A stretch of DNA of 64,000 bases from Melampsora larici-populina 98AG31. Taxonomy: Eukaryota; Basidiomycota; Pucciniomycetes; Pucciniales; Melampsoraceae. Positions 51,019 through 60,967 of the stretch are shown here, piece by piece (the first letter of the stretch is position 1; the number at the start of each line of letters is the position of its first letter). The position numbers were made by a program, and so were the translations under genes. The notes beneath the pieces are model-generated. The model was not told where the DNA came from. It saw only the letters and a program-made list of their open reading frames with translations, and ran no database searches. The stretch is taken from contig NW_006768765.1 of assembly GCF_000204055.1 (NCBI RefSeq), positions 2,801,601 to 2,865,600 on the forward strand, in the 5' to 3' direction.

Positions 51019-54000
51019 CTAAGAGCCACGATTTGCCCACCAACCCAATTGCACTTGATATTTCTTGATCCACCCTGGTATCTGAGAGTGTTTGATTGAG
51101 GTCGATACTTGATGGTTGTAAACCTCAGGAAACGGAACTAAACGCGCACCAAATCGCAAACTCACAAAATGATCTCGATTGACAAAGGCCAATACTATAG
51201 GATCATTGTCGTTGGGCGCCGTGCGATGTGGGAAAAAGGTGTAAGAATTGACGTCGCAAGGATCAAACAATATCACTGGGCGCTTGTAAGCACTGGCAAT
51301 GACGTAGCCCAGGTATGGCATCCTCATCCAGAATTCCTTAGTACATATTGGTCCCTGGGGTTGAAGCCGAAAAAGCAGATCATTGACAACCTCGGTGGCA
51401 TGAGGTATAGTTTGCCGAGTGGTCATCTGTGGCCGTGGTCTGTTACTTCCTGGAGTCGAAAGCAACTCTTCATGGGATGCCCTGTTATAAGTGAGCTCCT
51501 CCCGCAGTTGATGGCGAATTAAAACATAACAGTCCGTGTTGTAAATCTTAAGAGCATCAGCAATTGCGTAGAAGCCGCAATTGCCATAAGCAGGTGGGTT
51601 GAAAACCGTTTCAATGTATGTGACAACTACTTTGGGTAGTTGTTTCAAAAAGACCGAATCGTCTAGTCCTGCCTTTGACATGGGTGCGGCCAAAGAGTGA
51701 GTTGTGGGTTTAGGTATTTCCTTTCCCGTCGGATTTGGTGGAGGTGGTGCAGTATGAATCGTGGGTTTGGGTGTTTGCTTTGCACTCAGTTTCAAACATT
51801 GGTTTGTAGTCACTTTCGAATCATCGAGCATTGGAAATAGTACCGCACCAAACTCCCGACTTGCTTCCAAAGTAGCCTGTACTTGGGGATCAGTTCGGTC
51901 TAAGTTCATATCTTCAGCGATTAGACAGAGAGCCACCTCAGGGAGCAATACTCTTCGGAGAAAGTAATCCGGAGTCAGAGGGGTGGCTTTCGCTGAATCA
52001 AGGTGATGCTGGGATGATGTATTGTGAATAAAGATAGTCTCCAGGGTCCGAATGATGATTACATATCCCTGATATCCATAACTTGAATTCGAATTTGATA
52101 CATGTATATATCAGCCAAACTTCTTCCTTGAAAAGTAAAAAGGATGCAACTTACTACCCCGGTTGCTCGACCTCAAAGTTGACCATGCCTGGCGCTCTGC
52201 TACTGCCCTTGTCTTTCTTGTTGGCGGCTCCCAGAAAAACAGACGGCTCAATCTTGTTAACTATGTTGCTTAAGACATCGGTGTGATTATTGATACGCCT
52301 GTGAGATGCTAAAGTTATCAGAATGTAGTATCCACAACCAGCAAAGATTGATTACATACCCTTCCAAAGCGTCAAAATCAATGTTGGTTGACCAACCCTT
52401 GGCAATCCCAACTGGAATAGTGTTGAGTTCGCATTGGTGTAAATAGCAAAATTCAGCAGTGTGGGTGAACTGATGTTTTACCAAATAACAAACATTAGAC
52501 AAACATAAGGATCCTTGAGAGTCGAGTAGAAGAGATAGAAAAGGAAATCCAAAGGAAATACTTACTGGCAAAGACATGATATTGGGGATTGCCAACAAGG
52601 TGGCCTTCATTTCGATAAGCTTGGTCGAAAGTTGCGCAGGGAAGGGTTCATCGCAAAAAGGACATAGGTTTTCGTCTTCATTGGCTTCGCTTGAGTCACT
52701 GGAGGAACTGGCAACCTTGTCTTCATGTTGTACTTCTGCAAACGTTTCTGAATCTGAAGATGAGTGAGCAGCTTCAATCATCTCGAAGTCGGCTTCAAGG
52801 ACTTCATCAAGCAAGGCTAGGTCTTCCAAAGCCAAAGTCGACGTTGTTGGCAATTCGACGCCTTTGCTACCTGGTGCGTCTGAGCTGGTCGAAGGAATAG
52901 GGACAGGGCCTACATCTTGAGTGGATCGTGTTTGAGATGACATTTGAGTAAGACGTTGAGGGCAGGTGGTGATCCGGTGGTTTGTTGACCTACAAACACT
53001 ACATTTGTTCACTCGTCTCTTTTTGTTCTCGTCAACGATTTCTAGGTCTGATTTCCACCTCCCTTGAAGACCTTCTTGAGAGGCGGCTTGGCGTTTGGAA
53101 GTGGACGCTCTGGGTCGACCTCGAGTGTCGGTCTTCACTTCAGCATTCATTATCGGAACCAGCGAGTACCTACTGGTTTCCAACAGAGACAGCTCTCCAA
53201 ACAATTTGCAAAGCGCATGTTCAGGTAACTCCAAAAGGTGACCAAATTTTTGTCGAGCCGCGTCAAGTAGACCTTTGTGGGTGCTAGGTGGTAATTCGAT
53301 CATTAGTTTCCACTGATCATGAAAGAGGTCGGGGGAAAGGTAATCCGTGTTGTCAAGAGCTTTGGCTATTTCATGTGAGCAAGGAATTCCCCAAGAACCT
53401 CAAAATGTATGAGTACAAGGCTTTTGAAGTGAGTCTGGTAAGAGATCGTGCTGAGACTTGAGTTTCTTCATTGCGAAGTGTGAAATGACACCATGGAGTT
53501 CCTTGAAAACCGTTGGCATACCTTGGAGGGTCTTAGTCATCTCAATACCGACTAAGACTGCAATTTTGTTCATTTGATGTTCTTTGAATCTTTTGAATGA
53601 GTTGAAACAAGTCAGGAAATCGTTGTTTCGTCCTTCCAGAAATTGTTTGGCTCGAAAGTGGCTTCCTTCTGTTCGAGATGTGGAAGAGTTCCCAAAGTGG
53701 GGCGTGGAAGAAGTGAAGAGAGTGACAAATTTCTGGGTTCTGTAAAGCCACGTAGTTTGAAGATAATCGAAAACATGGTGGGCTTTGGCTGATTTGGTAA
53801 CCAACTCAAGATTCATGTCATAGTCGGCGGTTGTGGTTGATGATAGGAAGGTGTTCCAAAGTTTCATGAATTCTGTCCATTCAGGTTCAGTGAACTTGCT
53901 CTTGCAGTGTTTAGCCACGTTCATATTGATATGCCGCACACAAAGTATGTGCGTAGCATGAGGAAAAATAGTTCCAATCGCATTGATTAACACAGGTTCG

Positions 54001-55625
54001 GCATCTGTCGCAAAGGTCTGAGGCATCTGGACTGTCGAGCTATCGTCTTCGTTCTGATAAATGACTTCCTTCAACTGTTGTAAGGCCCATTCGTACTGGG
54101 CTGTTACTTCGCTTTGTAGGAAGCACATGGCAATCGTAAAGGTTCTGTTAGTGTTAGTAGTTCCAACTATATGTAACAGTGGTAAGTTAAATCGGTTTGT
54201 TTTGTATGTACAGTCCAGGCTGATAACGGTGGAGAAGCGGCGAGCTAGTCGAATGGTGGTTGGGCTTGCGAAGAAGAGGTTTTGAAGTGTTCCATCTGCT
54301 GCAACCAGGGTGCGGTGAGCCCAGTTGCACTCGGTGATAAGGTCGAAGAGACCTTGATTAGGTGTACGCCCGTCCAACCAGGTATCTCAAAGGCGAGACT
54401 TCAAGTTGTGGATGTCTCGCACCAAGGGCTGAGAACCCGGTTCGACTTGGATCAATTGACGGATTTGGTTTGCTCGACAACCAGCCGATGACAAATGAGA
54501 GATTTGATTGCGAACAGCAGGAGGGAAGCGACGATAAAGTGAAAGGTGGTTGGGTTGATTGAAAGCTGGGTGGTTGTGGTGGAGTTTTGCGATGATTCGT
54601 CGATTGTGACTGACAACCCATTGGTCGAGTCGTGATTTGTAGATGAGGGACATCTCGAAGAGGCAGCCTGTCTTCTTTGTTGAAGTAGATCACTTCTCAG
54701 CTACAGATTTGGCTGCCGAATTCGTTTTGTAACCTAGTGAACAACCCAAATACACCCTAATAGTAACGTGGTCTTTAGTCTTGTGGCTCTTGATAGCGAA
54801 ACCGTAGCCTTGATATCGAGCCACAGCGTTCATATACATCAAACCGTTTTCCATTTCAATGAACTCTTTCCCAATGATTGGAGGCCTAAGTGAGCGAACT
54901 GGAATAGCACCTACGTAATTGTTAAAATAAGTAAGTATATAGATTGAAACAAACCATAACCACAAAGAAGTAAAAATGAGATGCTTACCGATGGGTGGCC
55001 AGTCGCCATCCCGTTCATTGTTTGGAGGGACAATATCCTCATCATCTTGATCTTGAACAACTTCAACTTCGGTGTCCGTGGCCATAATCACGTCGCTGTG
55101 AACAGATCCGGTGGATTGGGCATCTACAACTGATGGTTGTCCGACCAGTTGAATGATCGCGCGAGCAGCTGGCGGCGTAGCATCAAGGGTGACCGTAGTT
55201 GAACTGTTGAAGGTTGCAGGTGAAGTAATAGGAGCCGAGGGTGGTTGGATATGATAAGGATTGTGAAATCCTGAGTTGTACACATGCCAAGGAGGCATTG
55301 TATGGCCTGTACTATCGGGATAAGCAGGATGCGCGAAAGGGTGAGCAGCAGGTCCGTACTGGAATCCTGGAGGTGGATACCAGTACGGAGGATTTTGAGG
55401 AACAAAAGGGATTGGTGGTGTGTATTGATTATGGAAGGGTGGTGGTGGTTGATTATGGAAGGGTGGTGGTGGTTGATTATGGAAGGGTGGAGGTTGATTA
55501 GGCGGGTAGGAGAGATGTTGATTAGGCGTGTAAGGTATATGTTGATGTTGATTGGGGGGGTTTGGGTTTTGAACGTCCGCGTCCGAGGGCACGTTCATCG
55601 GAGGTGGGGGGTTCGGCGTTGACAT
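51019..55625 (-). pseudogene. MULE transposase fused to SWIM, RTC4-like and OTU domains
   Basis: Five exons (55625-54989, 54910-52566, 52469-52360, 52298-52155, 52081-51019) close in phase to 1432 codons plus a stop. Order: Pro/Asn-rich repeats and an acidic stretch (1-212); FAR1-like zinc region (about 213-300); MULE catalytic core with Asp about 445 (VISLDCTYK), Asp about 515 (TFATDAEP) and HATHILCVRH; SWIM finger (GIPCSHE, about 720); Cys/His knuckle (CSVCRSTNHRITTC); RTC4-like domain from CPFCDEPFPAQ through EFCYLHQCEL, GYYGYQGY and RRVLLPEVALCLIAEDM (about 960-1165); OTU-type protease with Cys about 1247 (YGNCGFYAI) and His about 1383 (NRDHFVSL). TGA codons at 54690-54692, 54387-54389 and 53400-53402 interrupt the frame. 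The OTU part could remove ubiquitin-like modifiers. RTC4 is named for telomere-capping effects in yeast; its role here is unknown. Confidence 0.8.
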
Positions 55626-55649
55626 GTACAACAGGGTTTGGAACTTCAA

Positions 55650-56370
55650 TTCAGTTCAAACTTTGAGAAACTTTGGTTGATCTGATTGAAGATGTGTGGG
55701 GACGGTTGTACAGTGAGATTCCTTTATAAGCATGGTGATGGTTGCATCAAATCCCATGCTAATATAAAAAATGCTTCTTATCGGAACAGACCTAATAGCC
55801 TATAGGAGCATAAAACATGCTCAAAATTATGCTATGCTTGAATGTCAGGCTTGGCACTTGCAACTATTGAAAAATATGTACTACAGAAACCTAGAAGCAA
55901 AAATTGACAGACAGTTTTTCAATTGATCTTCGCTTTTCTACTCAATGCAGCCTAATTTACTCCACTTCACCTACCTTTCTTCTCCTTTCTTGCATCACAT
56001 AGAAGCATAAACACGTGAAAGAATCATGTTATGCTTCTTTTTTCATGCTTCACATGAAATTATACAAGCATATCAGTCAAAACCTCAAGCATATGCTTAA
56101 AATGCTTATAAATCCAAATTTACTGCCCACCAAAAATGGTCACATCATTTTTGATGCTTATCAAAAAATATGCTTGTAAAGGCAATGCTTAAAAAGGAAT
56201 CCCACTGTATTATGCAGGTAAAGTTGAGTGGGGAAGTGTGAAAGTGGGGTGGGAAGAAAGTTGTTGAAAATTGAAGGAAGGACAAAGAGAGAGAGGAGAG
56301 AGCGGGACGGGAGAGAGAGGGGGGAGGAGATAGATGGGGACTTATCTATTTGATGATTGTGTCCGACATA
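55650..56370. other. 5' flank of the MULE gene
   Basis: Non-coding AT-rich DNA between the gene start and the right MULE end. It contains many TGCTTAT/ATAAGCA-like words and a GA-rich purine tract at 56280-56335. Promoter likely here. Confidence 0.4.
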
Positions 56371-56754
56371 CGAACCGGTCCAGGGGCTCACTATTCATGA
56401 TGAGCCCCTGTTCCTCTTTGGGAGTGATAGCTGTCGCCCTTTTGGTGAAAACGAGGCTCAAAAGGTGGAAATGGGCTCACATATGAGGAGGTCCTTACGT
56501 GAAGGTGCCCCTGCGGCGCCCCCGCGGTCCGACTCACCAGAGTTTTGGCTGAGTGTGCTCGGGTCGCGTCGGGTACCTCGGGTAATGCCCCAAAACGGGG
56601 GGGCTCCGGGTATTCGCCACGGGGGCGGAAAATAGTGGGATCCTATTTTAATATTGTCAATGACTTGATTGACCCGGAGAGTGGTTGCCGTCGATGAGTC
56701 TGAGTCTGAGATAGCTGTGTAGAGTTGCCACATACAGTCATGAGATATTTGAAT

Positions 56755-57051
56755 CAGAGCGCTCTGGAGGTCTCAGATCGCTCTGGAGAGCCTACCAGAG
56801 CGCTCTGAAGACTTTGATTTTTTGTGGGTGAGGTGAGATCTCCTGAAGCTCAACTTGAGTGCTTAAAAGGTGTGCACTGACTGCTCTCAGCTCAAAAAGT
56901 TGATAAAGTGTTAAAAAAATGACTTTAGTGACGAAAAAGGTGTGCTCCAGAGCTTCTGGGTGCTCTGCACGCAGAAGACCGGCTTCTCAGTCGTACGTAC
57001 AGTACACTGTATGTTCGACTTGTAAGTCTCTTGGAGCAGGTGCCACAGGTG
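56755..57051 (-). repeat. Right terminal inverted repeat of the KDZ-type element
   Basis: Reverse complement of 29392-29735, nearly identical over almost 300 bp, with fewer CAGAGCGCTCTG units. It ends at the GATTCATC duplication. Confidence 0.85.
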
Positions 57052-57410
57052 GATTCATCACCCGCGCGTCAGATACTGACTCGATGTTTGCAAAGTTTCC
57101 GATGATGAATCCATACCCACAGGCTAACTCTGTGTTGGTGATGGACAATGCTAGGATCCACCACGGCGGTAGGATCGAAGAACTTGCTGGCGAACGAGGT
57201 ATCCGCATCTTGTACCTACCACCCTACTCGCCCGATCTCAACCCGATTGAGAAGGCGTTTAGCGTGCTGAAATACCACTTTCGACGCACCCAGGTGCTTA
57301 CTCAAACCCCCTCCGAAGATAAAATCGATGTGATACTTGATACCATTTGGAACTTATTTACAGCGCAACTAATGCACAAGTTGTACGAGGTATGTGGATA
57401 CTGGATTTAG

Positions 57411-58133
57411 GATGTTGTGGGATCTGTTTCTATGAAGCTTGTAGTCCACCTCTCGAAATGGAATTTCGTAAATGACTTGACCGGATCTGATTCTATGAAG
57501 CTTGTAGTCCTCCTCACGAAATGCAATTTTGTACAATCCATTCTGTGAGACCAATGAGGTCCTAATCGGTCATGTGAGTCGGTCATGTGAGAAATGATCG
57601 TTTAGGTTTCTGAGAAACCTTTTGAATGGTTTCAAATGGTTCAAAGTGAGTGATCGAGCTGGAATGACTCTAGACTGGCTTCGGCTAGACTGGAGGGTTT
57701 TGAGGACTATGAGGCTCAAAACCGCTGAGCAGAGACTCGTTTGGAGAGCCTTATGCCTCAGCAGAGTCTCTCAGTTAAGAGTCGTTTAGAGACTTGTCTC
57801 CTCAACCTTAGGTTGAGGACTATGAGCCTCCAAATCGACGAGCGGACGCTCGTTTATAGGGCTTTAAGTCTCAGCAAAGTTTCTCAGATTAGACTCGTTG
57901 AGAGACTTGTCTCATCAACCTTAGGTCTCAGTGGCACAATTCGGGCTTTGTGCAAATCATGTCTCATTATGGCATCAAAACGAGAGGCACAAACTTATAG
58001 AAAGGCATCACAACATAGTCAGGCAAATCCATTACAACGCCTTTGCTGGGTGAAATTTAAAGAAAACAATCCACCCGATTGGAACAATAAGCATTGATTT
58101 AGATATCGCAAAGGAGAAACCAAACGAAAAACA
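57411..58133. other. Tc1 element spacer between convergent genes
   Basis: The two Tc1-element genes converge here. The first part has duplicated blocks (CTATGAAGCTTGTAGTCC at about 57429 and 57494). The region 57740-57960 has repeated GAGACTCGTTT/AGAGACTTGTC words. No gene. Confidence 0.5.
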
Positions 58134-60306
58134 TTAAGATTGACGAGTAGACTTGAGAAATCGGTTATACTCTGGAACCGCCTTGTATAGGTCATCAGCG
58201 TGCGCGAACGCTATTCCCATGCTGCGGAAACTTTCAAAAGAGTAAGTCTTTTGGTCCAGGAGGCGGCCGAATTGAGTGATACCTTCTTCATTTAAGATAT
58301 TACGGGTCTTCTGATACTCGGGCTTGATGCCTGCAAAAAGGAGGAAGTCTTCGAAGACTGGCATCTCGGGAGGCGGGGATAAACGAGTGGCCTCCGTGGT
58401 GGGAGCAGATGAGGGCGTGCCGACGGTTACAGCGGTAGGAGGGCTTGGGAAACCAGGCGGAGCGAAAGGATGAGGCGTCGGGAAAGCGGCCGAAGGGAAT
58501 GGTTGAGCTGGCGTGACTCCGGCTGACGGGAAAGGTGCACCATAATAGTTATGGTGCACGACTGTGGCCGAAGTAGGAGTCGCTTCGCTGGGGCCCGATT
58601 TCTTTGTACCGTTCAACCCGTCCTTCTCCTTCTGGTAATCAGCAACGGGAATCCAACGAAAGTCGGGCCTTTTGGACGGTGGATTGACCTCGTCAACGCC
58701 GGCAACACCTTCAGCCTGTGCAAAAGAAGGGTTTTCATTAGGAAATGTCTCATAAGGAAAAGAATGAGAAATCAACAAACTCACCCAATCATTAGCCCAT
58801 GTGCGAATGCGGGCAATGTTGAGAACCACGCAGAGATTAGGGTCCTTCGGATTAAGTGCGTACGTGATGTTTTCGCCACCGGTGAAATCTTTGGAAAATC
58901 GAGCCCACAGTTTGCGATTGTATCGCTCACCAAGGGTCAAGATACCGGACTACACAAACAAGATAAGCATGAGCTCGGGACTGAACGCACATGGATATTT
59001 AAAAAAGGTTGACTTACCCCTACCGAGTGGTCTGATTCAGGGTGATCTTTGGAATCAGAAGACGGAAGTTTGGGGGCAGAGACTTTCCGAGCGATCTCCA
59101 GGTTCCGTTGGGCGTTTGTGGTAAGTTTCGGGTTCTCGTGGTAAATTTTAAAACCCATGACGGTGGTTGCAGGAACGGACTGAGCAATTGCCATAAACTC
59201 TACAAAACTATCTGAATCGTCAATGGCCAATTTGGTGGCCTTGTGGTGACGAGATCCGTGTATAAAACCTTGAATGTCGATTGTGTTTTCGAACCAGGCT
59301 TTCTTAAGGGACTCAGGGACCCAAGCGCCTCGTTTATCACAGCTTTGGAAGAGTGACTGCCTGAAGATGACGAAGTGAACATCGGGTTGGGAGACAACAA
59401 ATTTATGAGGTACTTTGGAACTGGGGGTTTCCGAGGTGGTGGGGCTGATGCTTTTTTACGTTTCTTGCCGTTTGAAGATTCAGCTTCTTCGGGAACCACA
59501 GGTTGCCAGATGCTGAAAGACACTTGGAACGTCCGGCGACAATCGGTAGTATCGTCAGGTTGAGGGCCATTGTTGAGCATTTCGGGGTCATCAAACATGT
59601 CTAGAGGCAGATCTAAATGGAATCAACGTCAGTGGGCCAATTAATTTAACGTGGGTGTTGGACTTCTGAAAAAAATGATCTAACCATCGTCAAGTTCGTC
59701 CAGTTCGTCAGAATCCAGGTCGAACTTCGTTGCAGACCTCTTGTGGGACGAAGTCGATTCAGACTGGCGTTTGGCAGCAGTTGACGCAGATGAGCAGACA
59801 GTTGAAGGTGAAGGGGCCGGGGTCGTATGTGAAGAGAGGGGTGTGTTGCAGATCAAAGGATGAATATGCGGATTCAAAGAGGACACCGATGAGGCTTGTG
59901 AGCAGGAAGGGGTGAGGGCTGCCGTGATACCGCTTCGTAATGGCTTCATTGTTGGGGTTATCGTGGCGTCCGGGTGTATAGATCGTTTGGAAGGACCCTT
60001 GCAAGGAGACGCCAGTGGTGAAGAAACACCAAAGAGCGAGGGAGCAATCACAGGGGGAGGCATGATCCGACCATCGGATGCTGGGAAGACGGACCTTCCG
60101 AACCAAGCCAAAACAAAAACACCAACGTCAACACCTGTCATTTGATGCAATGAGGGAACCAACTTACTGAGATCCAGGGACCGTGTGTCCCAATAACGCT
60201 TGTGAATACGTGCGAGTCCGAAGAACACGGGAGACCGCGTCGATTCTTCCTTTGGCCGGCCTGAAGAAATGAAAAACAAAGGAAGTCGTCTCAGTGATTG
60301 AGACAA
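58134..60306 (-). pseudogene. Second gene of the Tc1-like element, unknown function
   Basis: Minus-strand coding exons run from about 60306 to 58134, with GT-AG introns at 59684-59613, 59017-58950 and 58784-58716. The protein is Ser/Pro-rich near both ends. Its recognisable blocks are QGFIHGSRHHKATK, LTLGERYNRKLWARFSKDF, GGENITYALNPKDPNLCVV and a C-terminal helical region (VFEDFLLFAGIKPEYQ to YNRFLKS) that looks like a SAM-like or small helical domain. A frameshift lies at about 59320, where the SSKAVIN frame must shift to read DKRGAW. The 5' end is uncertain because an acceptor-like TTCTTCAG precedes 60265 and a further upstream exon may exist. Such proteins seem repetitive in rust genomes, but I cannot give a function. 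Confidence 0.5.
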
Positions 60307-60880
60307 AAGGATAGAACAGAATAGGAATGAAGATCAAAACGAGTTTGAAGGGAAGATGGGCAGATTGGAGGGCCGAAGCTTACAAAGGTACGTCAGAAAG
60401 TTTTCTATTCACCATGCTGCGAGTGATGATTGAGAAGGATGGGTTTTTGTTGACAATAATTGGGTTCTTGAAGGGGATATCGGTCGGAGTGGCCATCATT
60501 TTAAGGGATGAAGGAGTCAGTGGTATCGGTCAACTTGTGGTTGCTGTGATTGTTGAGTGGCCTGTGCGTGACCGAAGTGGTAGGTGAAAGAATGGATGAC
60601 CAAACTTGGACCAAACATTTGAATGGCCACCGGCCTTTGACTGTTTGGGTTGAGGTGTGGTTTCGTGAGCTTGGGTCAAGATTGTGGTGGATGTGGTGGT
60701 GGATTGGTGGATGTGGTGGTGGTGGATATCGTGGTAGTGGGTAATGTAGTGTAGTGGTTATGGGGTGACCGACTGAACAGATGTCGCAAACAACCCCAAA
60801 CAAACTTCCTGGTGCGGTCCATGTGGACATCCGACCCTGCCGGATATACGAGTCCACACCCCGTTACAGCTGTGCTGTGC
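60307..60880. other. Upstream DNA of the Tc1 second gene, GGT-rich tract
   Basis: Non-coding DNA between the minus-strand gene and the right Tc1 end, with a GTGGTGGAT/GTGGTGGTGG microsatellite-like tract at 60680-60745. Confidence 0.45.
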
Positions 60881-60967
60881 TGCGCACTACCTGTATAGGC
60901 CGGTGGCGCGGGGGGAAAAAGGCCATGATTTTTGGCGACCACAACACCAATTCCTGGAATAGCTGTA

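Larger units (their letters stand above)
50599..56643 (-). mobile_element. Autonomous-type MULE carrying RTC4-like and OTU domains
   Basis: This 6045-bp element has ends GGATCCCACTATTTTCCGCC on both sides and G/C-rich subterminal inverted sequence. The 8-bp duplication TATTTTAA lies at 50591-50598 and 56644-56651. MULE duplications are usually 8-10 bp. One minus-strand gene fills 51019-55625. It sits 30 bp after the KDZ transposase stop, inside the KDZ-type element. The ends match the element at 43670-45397. Confidence 0.85.
29392..57051 (+). mobile_element. Giant KDZ-type transposon carrying nested insertions
   Basis: This is a 27,660-bp unit between terminal inverted repeats starting CACCTGTGGCACCTGCTCC. 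It is flanked by the exact 8-bp duplication GATTCATC at 29384-29391 and 57052-57059. The KDZ transposase (46811-50569) is the only transposase inside that has no closer pair of ends, so I assign the outer repeats to it. KDZ elements, as I recall, make 8-bp duplications. An opposite-strand 581-codon gene (30876-41044) is the second native gene. Removing the DIRS element, the 43610-46575 element and the MULE leaves about 10.5 kb. The outer repeats are almost identical apart from one extra internal unit on the left, which implies fairly recent insertion. Confidence 0.75.
28617..57410 (+). pseudogene. Tc1-like DD34E transposase, interrupted in an intron
   Basis: Exons are 28617-29085, 29160-29365 and 57096-57410. 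They close in phase to 329 codons plus a stop, a normal Tc1 size. An N-terminal helix-turn-helix region (about residues 10-45, ISRWHSLY) would bind the inverted repeats. The catalytic residues are Asp in the FLDECL block created by the first splice, Asp in VLVMDNARIHH, and Glu in NPIEKAF. There are 34 residues between the last two, giving DD34E. The second intron is 62 nt once the KDZ element is removed (29366-29391 plus 57060-57095). A TGA at 29360-29362, codon 224, just before this intron, breaks the frame. I judge the gene inactive because of the stop and the 27.7-kb intron. Confidence 0.8.
28358..60965 (+). mobile_element. Tc1-like (DD34E) transposon with second gene, split by a 27.7-kb insertion
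   Basis: The terminal inverted repeats of about 85 bp start CAGCTATTCCAGGAATTGG and end near CTATACAGGTA. Both sides are bordered by TA (28356-28357, 60966-60967), the Tc1/mariner duplication. Inside are a plus-strand DD34E transposase in three exons and a convergent minus-strand gene (58134-60306). Subtracting the KDZ element (29392-57051) plus one 8-bp duplication leaves about 4.94 kb, long for a Tc1-like element. Left and right repeats differ at few positions by eye, so the insertion is not very old. Confidence 0.85.

Noticed and set aside
54358..54693. Separate 111-codon minus-strand frame within the MULE gene
   Set aside because: It is in another frame; the true MULE frame runs through the same DNA with the TGA at 54387 and FAR1-like residues on both sides.
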